Assembly: GCA_036172665.1 (NCBI GenBank)
Contig: CM069875.1
Location: 25,637,806 to 25,701,805 of the forward strand
Origin: Prosopocoilus inquinatus
Lineage: Eukaryota > Arthropoda > Insecta > Coleoptera > Lucanidae
Reading direction: 5' to 3'
DNA length: 64,000 nucleotides
The notes under the pieces were generated by a model that was not told where the DNA came from, ran no database searches, and saw only the letters and a list, made by a program, of their open reading frames with translations. Of this stretch, positions 1 through 12,311 are shown one piece after another. A program made the translations under genes and the position numbers. Each line of letters opens with the position of its first letter. The first letter of the stretch is position 1.

Positions 1-420
1 TTTTTTCTTTACAGTGTAACTGAAAAGACGTTTCAAGACGAAACTTTCGCAAAAACCACAAGTCCCTAACGTTATTTGTTCCGAAGATATCTCCATTTGT
101 TTGAGGTTCTGCAAGAGCGATAATTTCTTTAAAAAGTTGAATAACGCGAAAACGGTTTAGATTACACCCTATGTATGGTACATAAGGTCATATTAAAATT
201 TAATCCAGAATCCGAAAATGTAAAAATATATAGGGTGTTCTATTTAAAATAACGAAGTGACCTAACGCCCAGGCTAAACGAAACATCCTGTACACGTCAA
301 ACTAATTTTGGAATAGGCTCCATGTGATCTTGTGAAACTTACATTTGAAACAAATTTTCGTAAAATTAATAACTAGAGAGGTATGAAAAAATTCGCGTTA
401 AGTGGGACACCCTGTATACA
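1..420. repeat. Partial TIR element, window edge
   Basis: The stretch contains three copies of a TACAGGGTG-like terminus in either direction (near 165-178, 228-240 and 408-418). Positions about 100-260 reappear in reverse complement at 41,563-41,740, including the words around AACGGTTTAGATT and CCGAAAATGTAAAAA. This marks an interspersed DNA-transposon repeat whose left end lies outside the window. No coding sequence was recognised. Confidence 0.55.
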
Positions 421-2257
421 TTAGATAACAGTAAGTCTTAGTGAGGGTATAAATATAGTCATTTACTCTTACAAAGATTACAATGTGTCGCATAAAAAAT
501 AGCTTAAGATCCTGTTGATAGCTTTTTATAGGTTTTATAATTGTGACATCGTTTCTATTGGCGGCCATATTTTAATATTTTCCTCTTGATAGGATACAGG
601 AGTCATTGTTTTAAATCACATATAGAATTAATCAATTATTATTATTTTCCTTAAATAATTATAAATTGATGTACATAATCAATTATTTATTAAGTTCAAT
701 TATCTATAAATCAATAACAAAGTAATTAAAGTAAAAATAATATATTTTTTTTAAATAAATATGTGCAAAACATTGGTGTATTTCATGTGGCGCCTAAAGT
801 TTTTAAAAGTATGGAAATAACTCTGACGATAAATTTTGATTTGCTTGAAAAACTAAGTCGTCGATGCCTCCTAACAATTCCAGTATTTCATGTACTGAAG
901 ACTAAATTAGGTTTTATACTTAAAAAGATATTTTGTGACCTTAATAAAATAAAACTTCATCATTGGTAACCGTTATCCAACGAAATAGTTTTTTAGAATA
1001 TGTATAAAAGAAGTCCACAGTAATTAGGTAACAAAATAGTTATTATAAACCTACTTTACAGAGTTGTATAATAGCAATATTAACATGACAGCTCATTGTT
1101 GTATAATGTATTTATTAAACAGATTTGCAATACTTTCAGAGACAAAAAGCATAGTAAGTACCATAACATTACTTTATAAGCTGCTTTTTAGACACTTCTA
1201 TATCATTATTTTGCTTTACTACTTGTACCAATTTTGGACATTTAAGTGCTCTATTAATATCAAGAAAATGTTTAAAAAACCAAATAATAAAGCTTTAAGT
1301 TTTACAGACTTGCTCTTTAAACCTTTATAAGAATTTCATTGAATACTTGGTGTGTTTAAAACGAACTTCTAATAAAATCTCATTTCAAATTAACTTCTCT
1401 AATAGATATCATAGAAACTCAAAAAATAATCTGTCTATTAACACTTTGATGTAAGTTTAAAAAACTGCAAAGTAGCACAATGACAAGGAAAATTGAACGA
1501 AGATATTTTATATTTTTATGAATCTGTTCTAGACATTTTCATTTACCCTTAATTAAAACTAGTGAAATTATAATTTTTAATTTTGAAATTGTATCCGGCA
1601 ATTTGAATTTAATTCAACACTGTCCTGTCGTCGAGCAAACATATACATATTTTAATTTATAATTTTAATTAAAAATTTTAATTTCAGTGTGGTACGTACG
1701 TAAGCGAGCAGGGTAAATATTTATCGCGTTTCTGTTATTTCAAGTCAACATTGCTGAGAATTCTTTTCACTTATTCGCTCGTTCAAGCACAAGAAAATAA
1801 TTAAATCCACTGCGTTACACTTAAGTAAATACCTAAATCTCGATGAATTAGAATTTTCAGCTCTGAACAGCAATAAAGAAATTATATTTGCGATTAATGT
1901 ATTGTGTGCATGCGGGGGAAGTTTTATAAAACATACTCGTATATGAGTACAAGCGGCATTCCGCGAGAGGAAAATATTTTGTAATTATCGAAGAACGCGT
2001 TTAATCACCGCCGCAAATATAATTATTACGTTACGTGAGTGTTAGCATTCGTTTGTGAATTAATTTAATTCCAGCAGAATTCAGTTAGGATTTATTCCGG
2101 CATTCGACGAAAAAGCTTTAAAGCGAGAAAGTCAAGAACAACTGTGACAATGTAGAACAGAAGTTAACGTCGACGTTTTAAATTCAGAATGCACCCCTGG
2201 GCAATGTTACTTTCCCAAGTTATTTTAAAAGATGATACCAAACTGGGTCAGTAGGAC
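421..2257. other. No gene recognised
   Basis: AT-rich sequence with frequent stops in all frames. Two short open frames (763-969 and 1,064-1,330, plus) have AT-driven composition, no recognisable domain and no convincing splice signals. I see no repeat structure beyond poly-A/T runs. Confidence 0.5.
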
Positions 2258-2345
2258 ATGAATGGCATTATGTTTCCTCCTCCGATCAAGAAACCACCCT
2301 TACGTAGTGCGAGCTACGTTCCCCTAATTAGCCGCAAGCAATCAG
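2258..2345 (+). CDS. Candidate first coding exon, unknown gene
   Basis: An ATG at 2,258 opens 29 codons that run directly into a CAG|GTATGA splice donor at 2,345/2,346, leaving phase 1. The peptide is proline- and basic-rich near its start (FPPPIKKPP) and then polar (SYVPLISRKQS). Its composition is much less AT-driven than the surroundings, which is why I single it out. A stop lies just upstream in frame, so this would be a first coding exon or one preceded by a splice in the 5' UTR. No downstream exon could be assigned within the window. It could equally be a chance open stretch; no family is recognised. Confidence 0.25.
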
Positions 2346-2666
2346 GTATGATGCGAGATAAATAAGGTCGGGGGAGGTTCAATATTTAGTTATACACACA
2401 CACAAATAACAGGGAGAGACAGAAATCGGATGCCTGAACTTTTGGTGATCAAATCAATATAGGACGGGCAAGATTCAACCCCCAAAGAAAACAAATCTTG
2501 ATTGGAGTACCGGGGATTTCTAAAATAATTCTCCTCAAGCAAACTGTAGATAAAGTTTTATTCTGTGCGCGCGATACACAAAAGAATCGGGAGGGGAGGG
2601 GTTTTTTTACAGCAAAACAAATTCAATTGTTTCAAACATTTGTTCGAAAGTAACGAGTGTCTAAAT

Positions 2667-2870
2667 CAGGGTTCCCAACCTTTCTTAAGCGTCGATCCCT
2701 TACAAGAAATAATAATTTTCATTGACCCCCTAGCAGATTTAATTCATAATTCTAAAACTGCACATATAGATACACTGTCACGAAATAAAAAGGGCCTCCA
2801 CAATTTCACAATTAAAAACGATGGGTTATTATGTCACAATCAAAGAAATGATAGTTACGATATAAGAAGA
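2667..2870. mobile_element. hAT-like terminus fragment
   Basis: The run beginning CAGGGTTCCCAACCTTTC resembles the CAG-starting inverted repeats of hAT/Charlie-type elements. The opposite end was not found, so boundaries are approximate and the call rests on one terminus only. Confidence 0.25.
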
Positions 2871-2873
2871 ACC

Positions 2874-3352
2874 GGCGCCTCCACCATGTCACTATAAAAA
2901 AAGGAGAATGGATTGTTATATATTGTTAAGTCTATTCGGATAAAGGAAACACTTTTCATGAGGGTTTATTTAAGAACTACTAACGTACATTTAAACATTC
3001 AAGTTAAATTAGTGTGTTTTCTAAGAGTTCGGGTTCAAAAATCAATGTATCGAAACTGTCAACATCTCGATGAAAAACAATTAATGACCGAGTACGTTAA
3101 ATGCTTTGAATAAAATATAAACCGCTAGCACAGTATTGCAAGTAAGTTCAACGACTTGAATTTTCACTGTCAGCATAGAATCCCCTCATTTAAACGTTAA
3201 TCTTGCTTGCGTTCCAAAGACCGGAGAGGACTTTGATCTGCTAGCAAAGTAAATGCCGGTAAGCCGGTGTCACTGATCGAACTTGCAAAATACCAACTAA
3301 ATAATTTTGTCAATTTAAACCAAAAATCCGCGAATTGAATTTGTGTGAAACC
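2874..3352 (+). repeat. Dispersed repeat R1, copy 1
   Basis: From GGCGCCTCCACCATGTCAC onward this stretch matches 36,137-36,868 in the same orientation. Shared blocks include the segment before GGGTTTATTTAA, the run TGTCAACATCTCGATGAAAAAC, and the region ending in AATTTTGTCAATTTAAACC. The second copy has about 250 extra bases in the middle. No protein domain was recognised, and the class of the repeat is unknown. Confidence 0.6.
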
Positions 3353-3682
3353 AAAAGTAAAAAACGAATTTTGAATATAATTTCCCAAGCGTGACAATAC
3401 TAATAGCGTGCAATGTAAAATCTGTTAAATTGCAATCTGTAAATTATTTATTTCATTTTTTATTACAAACCGATAGTCTTTTGTATTTTCTTGATTAAAT
3501 TTGACTTGGTCTTGTATTTGATTTATCAGTTTGATTCTCTTTTTAACTAGTTAATATGGAATTTTTATTTTCGTCTTACCTTCATCTAGGATTACCAATG
3601 TTGAGTCGATGTTGAACCAAAAAATATTAGAAATAATTTTCAAATGAAGACAAATCGAGAAGATGAAATATGTACGTCAATA

Positions 3683-4273
3683 TACAGGTTGTCTCAAAAA
3701 TAACACCCGTACCTTTGGAGTTGATTCTTGAAGTTGAAACAAATCGAATTGAAAGAATAATATGCGATTTACCTTCGTTAGAGTTATTCAAGAAAAAGAA
3801 ACAACTAACTTAATTTTTATTTAATTTTTGAAATAGTAAATTCATAATCACACCTACAATATAGACTGTTTAAAATTAATTACATCTAATTGTTATGAAA
3901 TTTGACCTTGTGTAAGTTTTTTTTATTCTCCATAACTATCAATAATAGCAATTAACTGTCATTTCTAGATTCATGGCTGTGATTAAAATTCTTTTTAATT
4001 AATAAATGAGTAAAATTGAGATTTTAAGAGAAGATTTGTAAGCCATGTCTAAAATTTGGAGGTACTTTAGTAACAGCCAAACGCAATAAGGTATATTCCA
4101 AATGGAAAGATCCATTTTGGGTGATATTTTATCAAAATAGTTGTTTTCTTTTTCCTTGAATAATTCATTCCCGAAGGCAAATTGTAACTTTCATCATTCT
4201 TTCATTTCGATTTGTTTCATTTCCCCAAATCGAATCTTCAACAGTATTGATGTTACTTTTAAGAGAGCCTGTA
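3683..4273. mobile_element. Palindromic TIR element (TA target)
   Basis: The left end starts TACAGGTTGTCTC and the right end is its near reverse complement, ending AGAGCCTGTA. Imperfect inverted arms of about 150 bp follow, including AAATCGAATTGAAAGAAT on the left and its counterpart ATTCTTTCATTTCGATTT on the right. TA flanks fit a Tc1/mariner-type non-autonomous element. The interior between the arms is AT-rich and has no open frame of note. Confidence 0.6.
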
Positions 4274-4619
4274 TCTTAGTAATTTTATAACGACTGCGAT
4301 AAAAGAAACAAATATACTTTTGTAAATAAGAATCAAAAAATGTTTAGATAAGTTTCAAAATTGTGTATAATCGGATTCACTGCCAATAATTCCATCTATA
4401 CAATACACCTCAATATACAATGTTGTGGCTTTGACTTTTTGTTATGGTTGTGAATTGCAAGAAGCCAAAAGAAAATTCCTCTATTTTTTTATCCATGAGT
4501 AGGTACACGTATAATCATAATTTTTAGTAAACCCGAATCACTTGAAACATGTGAAACATGAAACACGAAGAATGATCGTAAGACGGGTCAAAATGACATT
4601 GTTGCCCTAATGTTCGTTA

Positions 4620-5165
4620 CCGATTGTTTTTTGTTTTTTCTTTTATTCTTTATAACGTATAGTCCTGTATTTAATTCATTTTTAATACAGGTATAATCAA
4701 TTGATCAACCTTGCTTTTCTCTTTTATTCGATTTCATTATATTTGCTTTCATCTTTTAACTATAAATTTATCCTCCTTTGTTTTCAATCAATCTATTTCA
4801 CGTTTTTGTCATTTTTTTCAATTGATCGTCTTTTTTTGTTTTTCTAGATTAGATTCAATTTACTATACATTTTAATCCCGTCGATTAATCGCCATTTTTG
4901 TTTTCTCTTCCACTGGATTTGATTTCATTTTGTTTTCTAATTATTAACTGATCGTCTTTTTTTCTTATTATATACAGATAAAATTTTTGATGGCGATAAA
5001 ATTCGTCAGTTTTTGTATAGTATAGACTTATTGTTGGTTTTACGTAACCTATTTTCATCCTTATAACTTCATCGACGATCGTTTCTTGTTTTTATTTTAT
5101 TTTATTATTTTATTTTGATAATCAATTGATCGTCTCTGGTTTCTTCCAATTAATGAATACTTTCT
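4620..5165 (-). repeat. Tandem repeat array, ~130-bp unit, copy 1
   Basis: Degenerate tandem units contain the recurring words AATTGATCGTC, CGATTAATCGCCATTTTTG and TTTTCTCTT. They are the reverse complement of the units at about 20,700-21,190. Spacing between recurrent words is roughly 130 bp. This is satellite-like DNA without coding potential. Confidence 0.55.
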
Positions 5166-6087
5166 AGAAAAAAAATGTAATGTTCCGTTTCCCCTGTTCG
5201 TTACTGGATAAACAGGGTGGATTAATTTCGATGTCTCTTATCGGCATCTCCGTAACTATAAGAGATAAAAAAAAAATTAGTGTCCAAGTCTCGGTCTCTT
5301 TTTTGGAGATTAAGTCAAAGTCAGCGTAAACAAAAATTGGCTATTTTCTTTTGTTTTTAAGTTATAGGCAAAACTTGCCATTTTTGACTTCTCGTTTTTC
5401 GGTCACATCTCGTTTATTTCTAGATATATTAAAAAACTGCTTGAACATTATTAGGACACTTTTTGGAATACAATTCAGTGGTGTAGATGACTTTTTAATA
5501 TTTATTTAAATTTTCGAGGTATAACATAAAGTTATATTTTTTTTAATAGAAATCATAGTAGGCAATGCCCTCATTAAATAGAGATTTTTCTGTTTTCAAA
5601 AATATATACTTTGTTGGGTTTATTTTTTATAATTAATAGGAAAAACTGCCATTTTTTTATTATCCTTGCGTACCCTGGTCTCACTAGGCTGACTTCAATA
5701 CAGTGCCGACATTTTTTTGTTTTTATTAAATATTAACGAACTTTCAAACCTTTAGACAATTTTGCCCGCGTAAAGAATTTCGTATTTACTTTATTTTACA
5801 AAATTCGTTTTAGAAATGTGAAAAGCTTTTTTGTTTTCATTAAATATGAATGCACGCAAATCCAGTTTGTTACATGTCCAATTTTGTTTATATTTTACTA
5901 TTTGTGTATTTGTTTTTGTTTTTTGTGTTTTTAATAAAATATAACTCAAGAGAAACTAAAAAAAAGAAACCTTAATTTAGTTCTAATTTAGTTATTACCT
6001 ATTATGTTTATTCGGACAACTCGTATTTTAGTTTAAAATTATGTTACCTTTTCGTTTCTCTTGACAACTTGTTTATTTACATTTTTT

Positions 6088-6129
6088 CACTCCTGACGAA
6101 ACTATAAAGCGAGAGCGAAACGTAGAGTG
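6088..6129 (+). ncRNA. Hammerhead-like ribozyme motif A
   Basis: Helix I CACTC (6,088-6,092) pairs perfectly with GAGTG (6,125-6,129). Between them lie the core CTGACGA (6,093-6,099, matching CUGANGA), a weak helix II (6,101-6,116), GAA (6,117-6,119), the self-complementary ACGT (helix III) and the cleavage-site base A6124 (an NUH site, GUA). Helix II retains only a few pairs, so activity is doubtful. It lies inside the foldback element, about 100 bp upstream of motif B. Confidence 0.5.
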
Positions 6130-6190
6130 TTCTTGCGATTTCACAGTGTCCCTTTTAAAGTTTAAAAATTGCACGAACTTTCAACGTTTC

Positions 6191-6228
6191 TTCCTAACGA
6201 AGCTATCAACCGATAGTGAAACGTTGAA
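6191..6228 (+). ncRNA. Hammerhead-like ribozyme motif B
   Basis: Helix I TTC (6,191-6,193) pairs with GAA (6,226-6,228). The core is CTAACGA, which has A where CUGANGA needs its invariant G, so it is probably inactive. One spacer base (A6201) precedes helix II GCTATC/GATAGT (6 bp including one G-U). Then come GAA, ACGT and the site base T6225. It shares spacing and flanks with motif A at a period of about 101 bp, so the two look like a tandem duplication. Confidence 0.5.
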
Positions 6229-7002
6229 TGATCGTGCGATACTGACCATTTCAACATTGAAAACAATTTTTCTATAAATTTTTGGTCATAACACGTTTTA
6301 ATAATACATAGTTTAAAACATTCTTGTTAAAATGTTCTGTGAAACGTGATTTTCAATAAAAAGTCAGATAGGAGCTCTTGTAAGAACGGTTGCTCAAAAC
6401 GATAAAACGGAATTTTGTAAATTAACGCGAATAGGAAATTATTTACGCAGCCAAAACTGAAAATATTTCAAAGCTCGTTAAAATTTTTTGCAAAACAAAA
6501 TATCGGCACCATATTGAACCCAGCCTATCGAGACTAGGATATTAACGCAAGGATAATAATAAAAATGACAGTTTTTCCTATTAATTATAAAAAATAAACC
6601 TAACAAAGTATATATTTTTAAAAACAGATAAAAGTCTCTATTTAATGAGGGCATTGCTTATTATGATTTCCATTTATAAAAACATAACTTTATGTTATAT
6701 CTCGAGAATTTAAAAAAATATTAAAAAATCAACTACACCACTGAATTGTATTCTAAAAAGTGTCCTAATAATGTACAAGCACTTTTTTGATATATCTAGA
6801 AATAAAAGAGATATGACCGAAAAACGAAAAATCGAAAATGGCAATTTTTGCGTATAACTTGAAAACAAAAGAAGATAGCCAACTTTTGTTTACGCTATTG
6901 ACTTAATCTCCAAAAAAGAGATCGAGACTTAGTCACTAGTTTTTTTCTATTTCTTATAGTTGCAGAGATGCCCATAAGAGTCATCGAAATTAATCCACCC
7001 TA

Positions 7003-8870
7003 TACAATGTTTAATTTAAATTTATTTAATATTAGATGTATGTAAAACTTCTATTTTTAAATAAACTATTCAAATAGACATTTACTAAAAAATAATTCTT
7101 AACCATAACCCCTAAAGGTTCAACGACCCCTATAGGATCATTCACAAAATTATACAATTAAGGTTATAAATGTATACCACGTAGCTGCTACATGAGAAAT
7201 AAAATTCTCAACACCAGAAAATACCCAACCTTTCTCCCACTTTGTCATTTACGTATTAATGTTGCCAACACTTACACAAAAACTTACGACTAGCCCACAA
7301 GGTCTTAAGGGTAGAGTTCTCGTGCAGGAGGTGCATTTCAAGTGAGGACGACTATACATGTCGCTAGTTCGTTGCTCTCGTGAAGCAACACAGCTATACT
7401 AATGCCCATCAACCAATTTATATATAAGTGTTCAATGTATTTTTATCTCAAGAACTTTGGATGTTAGACCCCCTATGTAATTTATGTGGATCAGAGTTAA
7501 TTAATCAAACAAGCTCTAAAGGAGGCTTTAAAAACCCGACAATGTCAACTGAATAAGTATAGTTCAATAGCTCCAAAATCCGACCTTTACATTTATCTGG
7601 TAATAAAATTTAATATTCAGGACATCAACTTTCCTTACTGTTAATAATATATAAACTTCAGGCATGAAAATTTAAACAAGAGATATTTATCACCAAAATT
7701 GAGATTGGATAAGGTTTGAAATACAAGTGAACAAATTTAAACAATTATTATAAATTCTAAATTTCAATTACCAGACCGACAAAATAAAAATATAATTAGA
7801 ATACCAAATCAAAGATATTTCATAATGTGCGAGATTTGTCATGAATTGAATTTATTTAATTCAATTCAACCCTAGATTTATTTATGAAGCTCGAACGTCG
7901 GGACTGAATTAATTTTATGAGCTAGTCTAACAAGAACTTTGCGAGAAATAATCCTTGCATTGTAAGAACGATTTTTTAACCAACTTTAACCTTTCTCTTA
8001 CAACCTTACAACCAATATTTAAATAATGCAATGCATGACTCCTTGAAGCAAATTATTCCCGAAAATGTCACGCGAGTGCCACTGTATTGAAATATGATGG
8101 GATTTGTTTCTTTCTTAAACATTTTTTACGTCTAATTTTGTAGACGTACGAAATTGTCAAACTATATTTGCTTCTTACATAACTTTATTTGATTCGATGA
8201 CCCCTTCATTAAAGCTCGTACATTCCTAGGAGTATACAGATAAACAAAATAGGGGCGTGGATTTGAACGTCGCCGCTGAATGGTTTACATGCCAGAGGCA
8301 CACTCACCCTCGCGCTCATTGCATCAGAAGCAACCGTTTAACGTAAAATAAGTGTGTAACAGAATTTCCTTTACAGTTTCTTTCAAATTAATTATGAAAA
8401 CATTATTCTTTAATGTAACTTTTAAAAAGACTGGTATAATACATTTAATTCATATTAATTATAGCGCAGTTACTGCAAGAAAAAGAACGCGTTTTCATTT
8501 GGGAGTGTTTCGGTTATATAAACATGTGTTTATATCCAGTCGACCAGAACTATAGTGCTTATTGCGCGAGGCATAAGACTTCTAGAACTTCGACTTTTTC
8601 GATAGATTCAAACTTTTTCCAACTATGATCGCTTCAGCATGTTAGTAGTTCCTCGTATATTTAACAAGACCTTCCGACTAAAATCCATCTAGTTCTGTTC
8701 ATTATTTAAAACATTTATATTACCTATTTTATTTTTTGTAAGAACGTCACTTTAACACAAACAAATTATCAACCACCGCAGACAATCTTTTTATGGCGGA
8801 TAAGTTAGAAGAAAGTAACAACTCCAGTAGCGTAGCAAAGTCTGATTTCTCATTGTATGGACGACACTTT
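7003..8870. other. No gene recognised
   Basis: AT-rich, stop-laden sequence. A plus-strand frame at 8,352-8,555 has no recognisable domain. A less AT-rich patch near 8,260-8,340 gives an open frame of about 45 codons without homology that I can name. Nothing else is evident. Confidence 0.45.
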
Positions 8871-9353
8871 ATAATAATTAAGCCTCGGATTATATGCAAA
8901 GTGCATATTTGTTATTAAGAGGTATATCAACAAAATTTTAAGTTTTCTAAGTTTTCTATGTATATCTAATGTTTTTTTGATTAAAAGAAGCCAATTGAAA
9001 AATGCATATTTTGCATAATTTGGCAAGTTCGTGCATATTTTAGGAAATATGGCATAATTGTCCATATTTTCTTCAAATCACAAATTTCCGATTAAAAATT
9101 TAAGTTCAAGTTAAAAAGAATTAGTATCCTGCTGAGTGTTTCCTTCTTAAATTCGTTTTGAGTGGCTATAATGCCTAAGATTTTTCCATTCGGGTTAGTA
9201 GTTACCTGCTAATGAATTTTGAAATTGTTTAAAAGGATGTGATCTGAAGAGTACATATTTCTGAGAAAGGCTTAATTACTGGGTTTTTAAAATAGCTTGC
9301 TTGTGGCAAAACCAATTTATTTCTTCTCTTTCGTTCATCGCGTGCAGTTCAAT

Positions 9354-10985
9354 ATGCCGAAAATACAAAATTTAGTGTACTCGTGGATAAAAAATTATCC
9401 CGAATTGGTGTTCAACGAGGACCAATATTTAGATGAATTAATTTTGTTTTTTTTTTAACATAACGTCTACAAATAAGTAGTTGTAGTTATATTTTATCTG
9501 ACCTAGGAAAAGTATATTCACAGGCGATGAAATCGCGACAATTTTTTTCCTTTTTTAATATTTCAGTTATCTGCTGCTTCATTTTAACAAGTATTAGGCT
9601 CGTATATATATAAAAGTTTTTTGTAAATGTTTTTCTAAAAACTTGATTTTTAAATTTAGATACATTTTTTAATGTCTGTAACATAATTTGTAAAATAATG
9701 TTTTCTTTTTATTTTAAGGTGTTATGTGAGAAGAAATGTTTAATTAAGCAGCATGTAGATACTGCGGTACACCGGAACAAACTAAATAAACTCAACTCTG
9801 GAAATGGTTCTCAAAATCGCCTTATTGAATCGATTAAAAAACATAGACAAAAAGATAGCGGAACAAGAGTTCTCCAAGGAGTTGTGTGAGGCCAATATTC
9901 CATTATCAAAATCAGAAATTAAAATGTTTTCTTCAAAAATATTCCCGACACATGTGGACCAAATTTACACCGAGGTAAATACCGAAATTCTTTCGTTGAT
10001 TGGTAACCACTTGCTTTATTTTGAAGTGGATGAAACTGCAGACTCTTGTGGTCGATATATTGCCAATCTGTTAATTGGTTGTCTTGACACTGGAAAAGTT
10101 GGCAAATCGTATTTAATAAGTTGTAAGCAGTTAGATAAAACAATTGTACAGTAACTCGTTTTATTTATGAAGGATTAACAATTTTTTTTCTGCCTGATCC
10201 AATATCACATGCAAAAGTGATATTGATGTTATCAGACGCTGCCCCTTACATGTGTAAAGCCTCAGAAAATTTTAAAATATTTTTTCCTAATTTAATTCCT
10301 ACCTCTTGTTTGGCACATGGTATTAACAGAGTTGCCGAAGAAATCATAAACCAATTCCCTCTTGTAAATGAATTAATTAGCAACGTAAAAAAAAATTTTA
10401 AAAACGCCATTACGGATTCAATTGTATAAAGAGTCATTTCCGGGTTTACCGTTGCCTCCACAACCTTTGGGGTACGTGGCTAAATGCTGCAATTTTATAT
10501 TCAAAAAATTATGGAAAAATTAAAAATTTAATTTCAGAATTCTCTTCTGACGAATCTACTTCTATTAAAGAAGCCACAAAAAATTCTAAAATAATGTAAT
10601 ACCAAATCAATTAGCGTTTATTGCAAGTAATTTTTCTGTAGTGGCCGAAACAATTTTAAAATTAGAATCAAAAGAGCTGCTTTTGACTGAATCAATAATT
10701 TAATAATAAATGACATAGAGAATTATCAGCTGTTACAGGAACAGGAGAATTAATTTTTAAAAAAGCTTAACTCAGTATTGAATAAAAATGAGGCATTCAA
10801 AATTCAAGTGTCTAAAATTTTGAATGGGGAATTTGTTGATGACAATGAACCTGAATTAGATCCATATATTGCAAGCAGATGTTGAACAATCTTTTTCGGC
10901 GTTTAAACGTTTACTAGACGACCGACGACATTCGTTTAAAATAGAAAATTATTTGTCAATTTTTTTCATAATAATAAATAGGTAT
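9354..10985 (+). pseudogene. Decayed hAT transposase
   Basis: Coding fragments lie in order across several frames. The first is an N-terminal stretch from ATG 9,354 (VYSWIKNYPELVFNEDQ). A zinc-finger-like piece follows near 9,718 (LCEKKCLIKQHVDTAVHRNK). Then come a catalytic-region piece (9,804-10,154, with YFEVDETADSCGRYIANLL), another (10,217-10,429, with LMLSDAAPYMCKA and SCLAHGINRVAEEI), and the hAT dimerisation domain at 10,879-10,985 (VEQSFSAFKRLLDDRRHSF). The order and motifs resemble the CGBP1-like branch of hAT transposases, which cut and paste the element by binding its ends. Frameshifts and stops (for example between 10,154 and 10,217) show it is inactive. A possible intron near 9,460-9,717 ends in TTTTAAG. 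Confidence 0.75.
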
Positions 10986-11031
10986 ATAATAAGTATAATA
11001 ATAATAAGTATATAAATAACTCCTATCTTAC

Positions 11032-12311
11032 TATACCGGCTGTTTCAAATTAGGTGTGCACCGAAGGGATATCCTAAACCATAAGAGATACAAATTCGGT
11101 TAAATGGAAGAAAAGTTGCACGAATCAATGCCATCGACAGAATGATATTTTAAATAATTTTGAAATTCTGATTTAACTTTCTACAGGCACTTTTTGATTC
11201 TGCTTTGAATAGAGGTGGCAGAATTGAAGTCAAACGTTTCGTCTTTCCACGACCATCATCACTTTCGATTTTTTAAATACAACTTATGTCTTTTTCTTAT
11301 TCTATTCGACAGCAATTTTTCTCCTGATTGTAATGATATATCACACTTAATAGTTGATATTAATTTGAAGCTTAAATAATATAGACTTTTGTATGAAAAT
11401 TTAGTTTAATACGTAATTTAAATTTTTAGTTCATTTTCTTAGCTGTAGTGTAAATTATAATAAATTATATCAAGACCACTTTACATAATTTAAACAGGAT
11501 AAAGTAGGTTTTAGATTTCGGACATTGAAACAGTGACTAGCGTTAAGATAAATACGAGGAGGAACTAAGAAGGCAAACATTAAATTCTTGCAGAAATGTT
11601 TCGCGAATTCATATTCGACATGCTAGGCAAGACGTAAGATTAGGAACAAATGTATGTCTTGAAAATGGTAGAGGACATTTCGAAAATTTACTTTAATTTA
11701 TTATTTTTACTTTATTTATATCACAAATTCATGTTCATTTGTGATTTTTGTTCATGTTATTGTTTATTTTTTTCTGGTAATTTAATATGTTTATACTGCT
11801 GCTTATGTGTGTGTGTATTATCCATCTAATATAAGTTCATAAATTAATATTTCGTCTTCCGATAATTGACTGTTTAACAAATAAAAAAAGTACTTAGGAA
11901 GAAATTTATTTATTAAGCAATTCATGACGAAACTGTATCAGTTTTACTTGTTATATTTTAATTTCACTTGAAAAAAGGAGTAAGTATTATACATCATTGA
12001 ATTGAATAGAATAATAAAAAGATAAGAAAATGAACCAAAAATTTTAAATTATGTATTAAACAAAATTTTCATACAAAATCTATATTATTTAAGCTTCAAA
12101 CGTTTGACTCCGATTCTGCCGCTGAAAAAAACCGACTTTTTTACATTTTCATTAATATCTCAAGAAGAAATAAGTATAAAATCATTATGTCAATGGATAC
12201 GAATAAGGTATTGATTGATTCGTGCAACTTCTCTTCCATTTAACCGAATTTGTATCTCTTACGGTTTAGGAGATCCCTTCAGTGCGCACTCAATTTGAAG
12301 CAGCCGGTATA
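11032..12311. mobile_element. Palindromic mariner-like element ML1, copy 1 (nested)
   Basis: The left end TATACCGGCTGTTTCAAATT is matched in inverse at the right end (AATTTGAAGCAGCCGGTATA). TA or TATA flanks give the mariner-type target. The inverted arms include a block shared with copy 2, CCTAAACCATAAGAGATACA on the left and the inverse near 12,255. Part of the right arm is deleted relative to copy 2. It lies wholly inside the hAT element and so inserted later. A transposase C-terminal remnant lies at 11,589-11,696. Confidence 0.8.
11589..11696 (+). pseudogene. Mariner/Tc1-type transposase C-terminal remnant
   Basis: This frame reads CRNVSRIHIRHARQ, then VCLENGRGHFENLL and a stop. It resembles the arginine-rich tail ending in a GGHFEHLL-type motif seen at the C-terminus of many insect mariner/Tc1-superfamily transposases. 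The equivalent piece is present at 31,398-31,520 in the sister copy. Only about 35 codons remain, and the upstream catalytic D-D-D/E region is missing, so the element is non-autonomous. Confidence 0.5.

Larger units (their letters stand above)
5213..7002. mobile_element. Foldback element FB1, copy 1
   Basis: A 1.79-kb element whose left end begins CAGGGTGGATTAATTTCGATG and whose right end is the reverse complement, CGAAATTAATCCACCCTA. Inverted arms of about 500 bp (5,213-5,710 and 6,490-7,002) match at high identity. Matching landmarks include the AATACAATTCAGTGGTGTAG segment at about 5,468 and its partner near 6,735. A TA follows the right end; the left TA appears mutated. The centre is AT-rich, holds no transposase that I can see, and contains two hammerhead-like motifs. 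A 5'-truncated relative lies at 51,020-52,270. Confidence 0.75.

Noticed and set aside
763..1330. Two open frames of 68 and 88 codons on the plus strand
   Set aside because: Composition is dictated by AT-richness (Leu/Ile/Lys/Asn), with no domain, splice context or codon bias.
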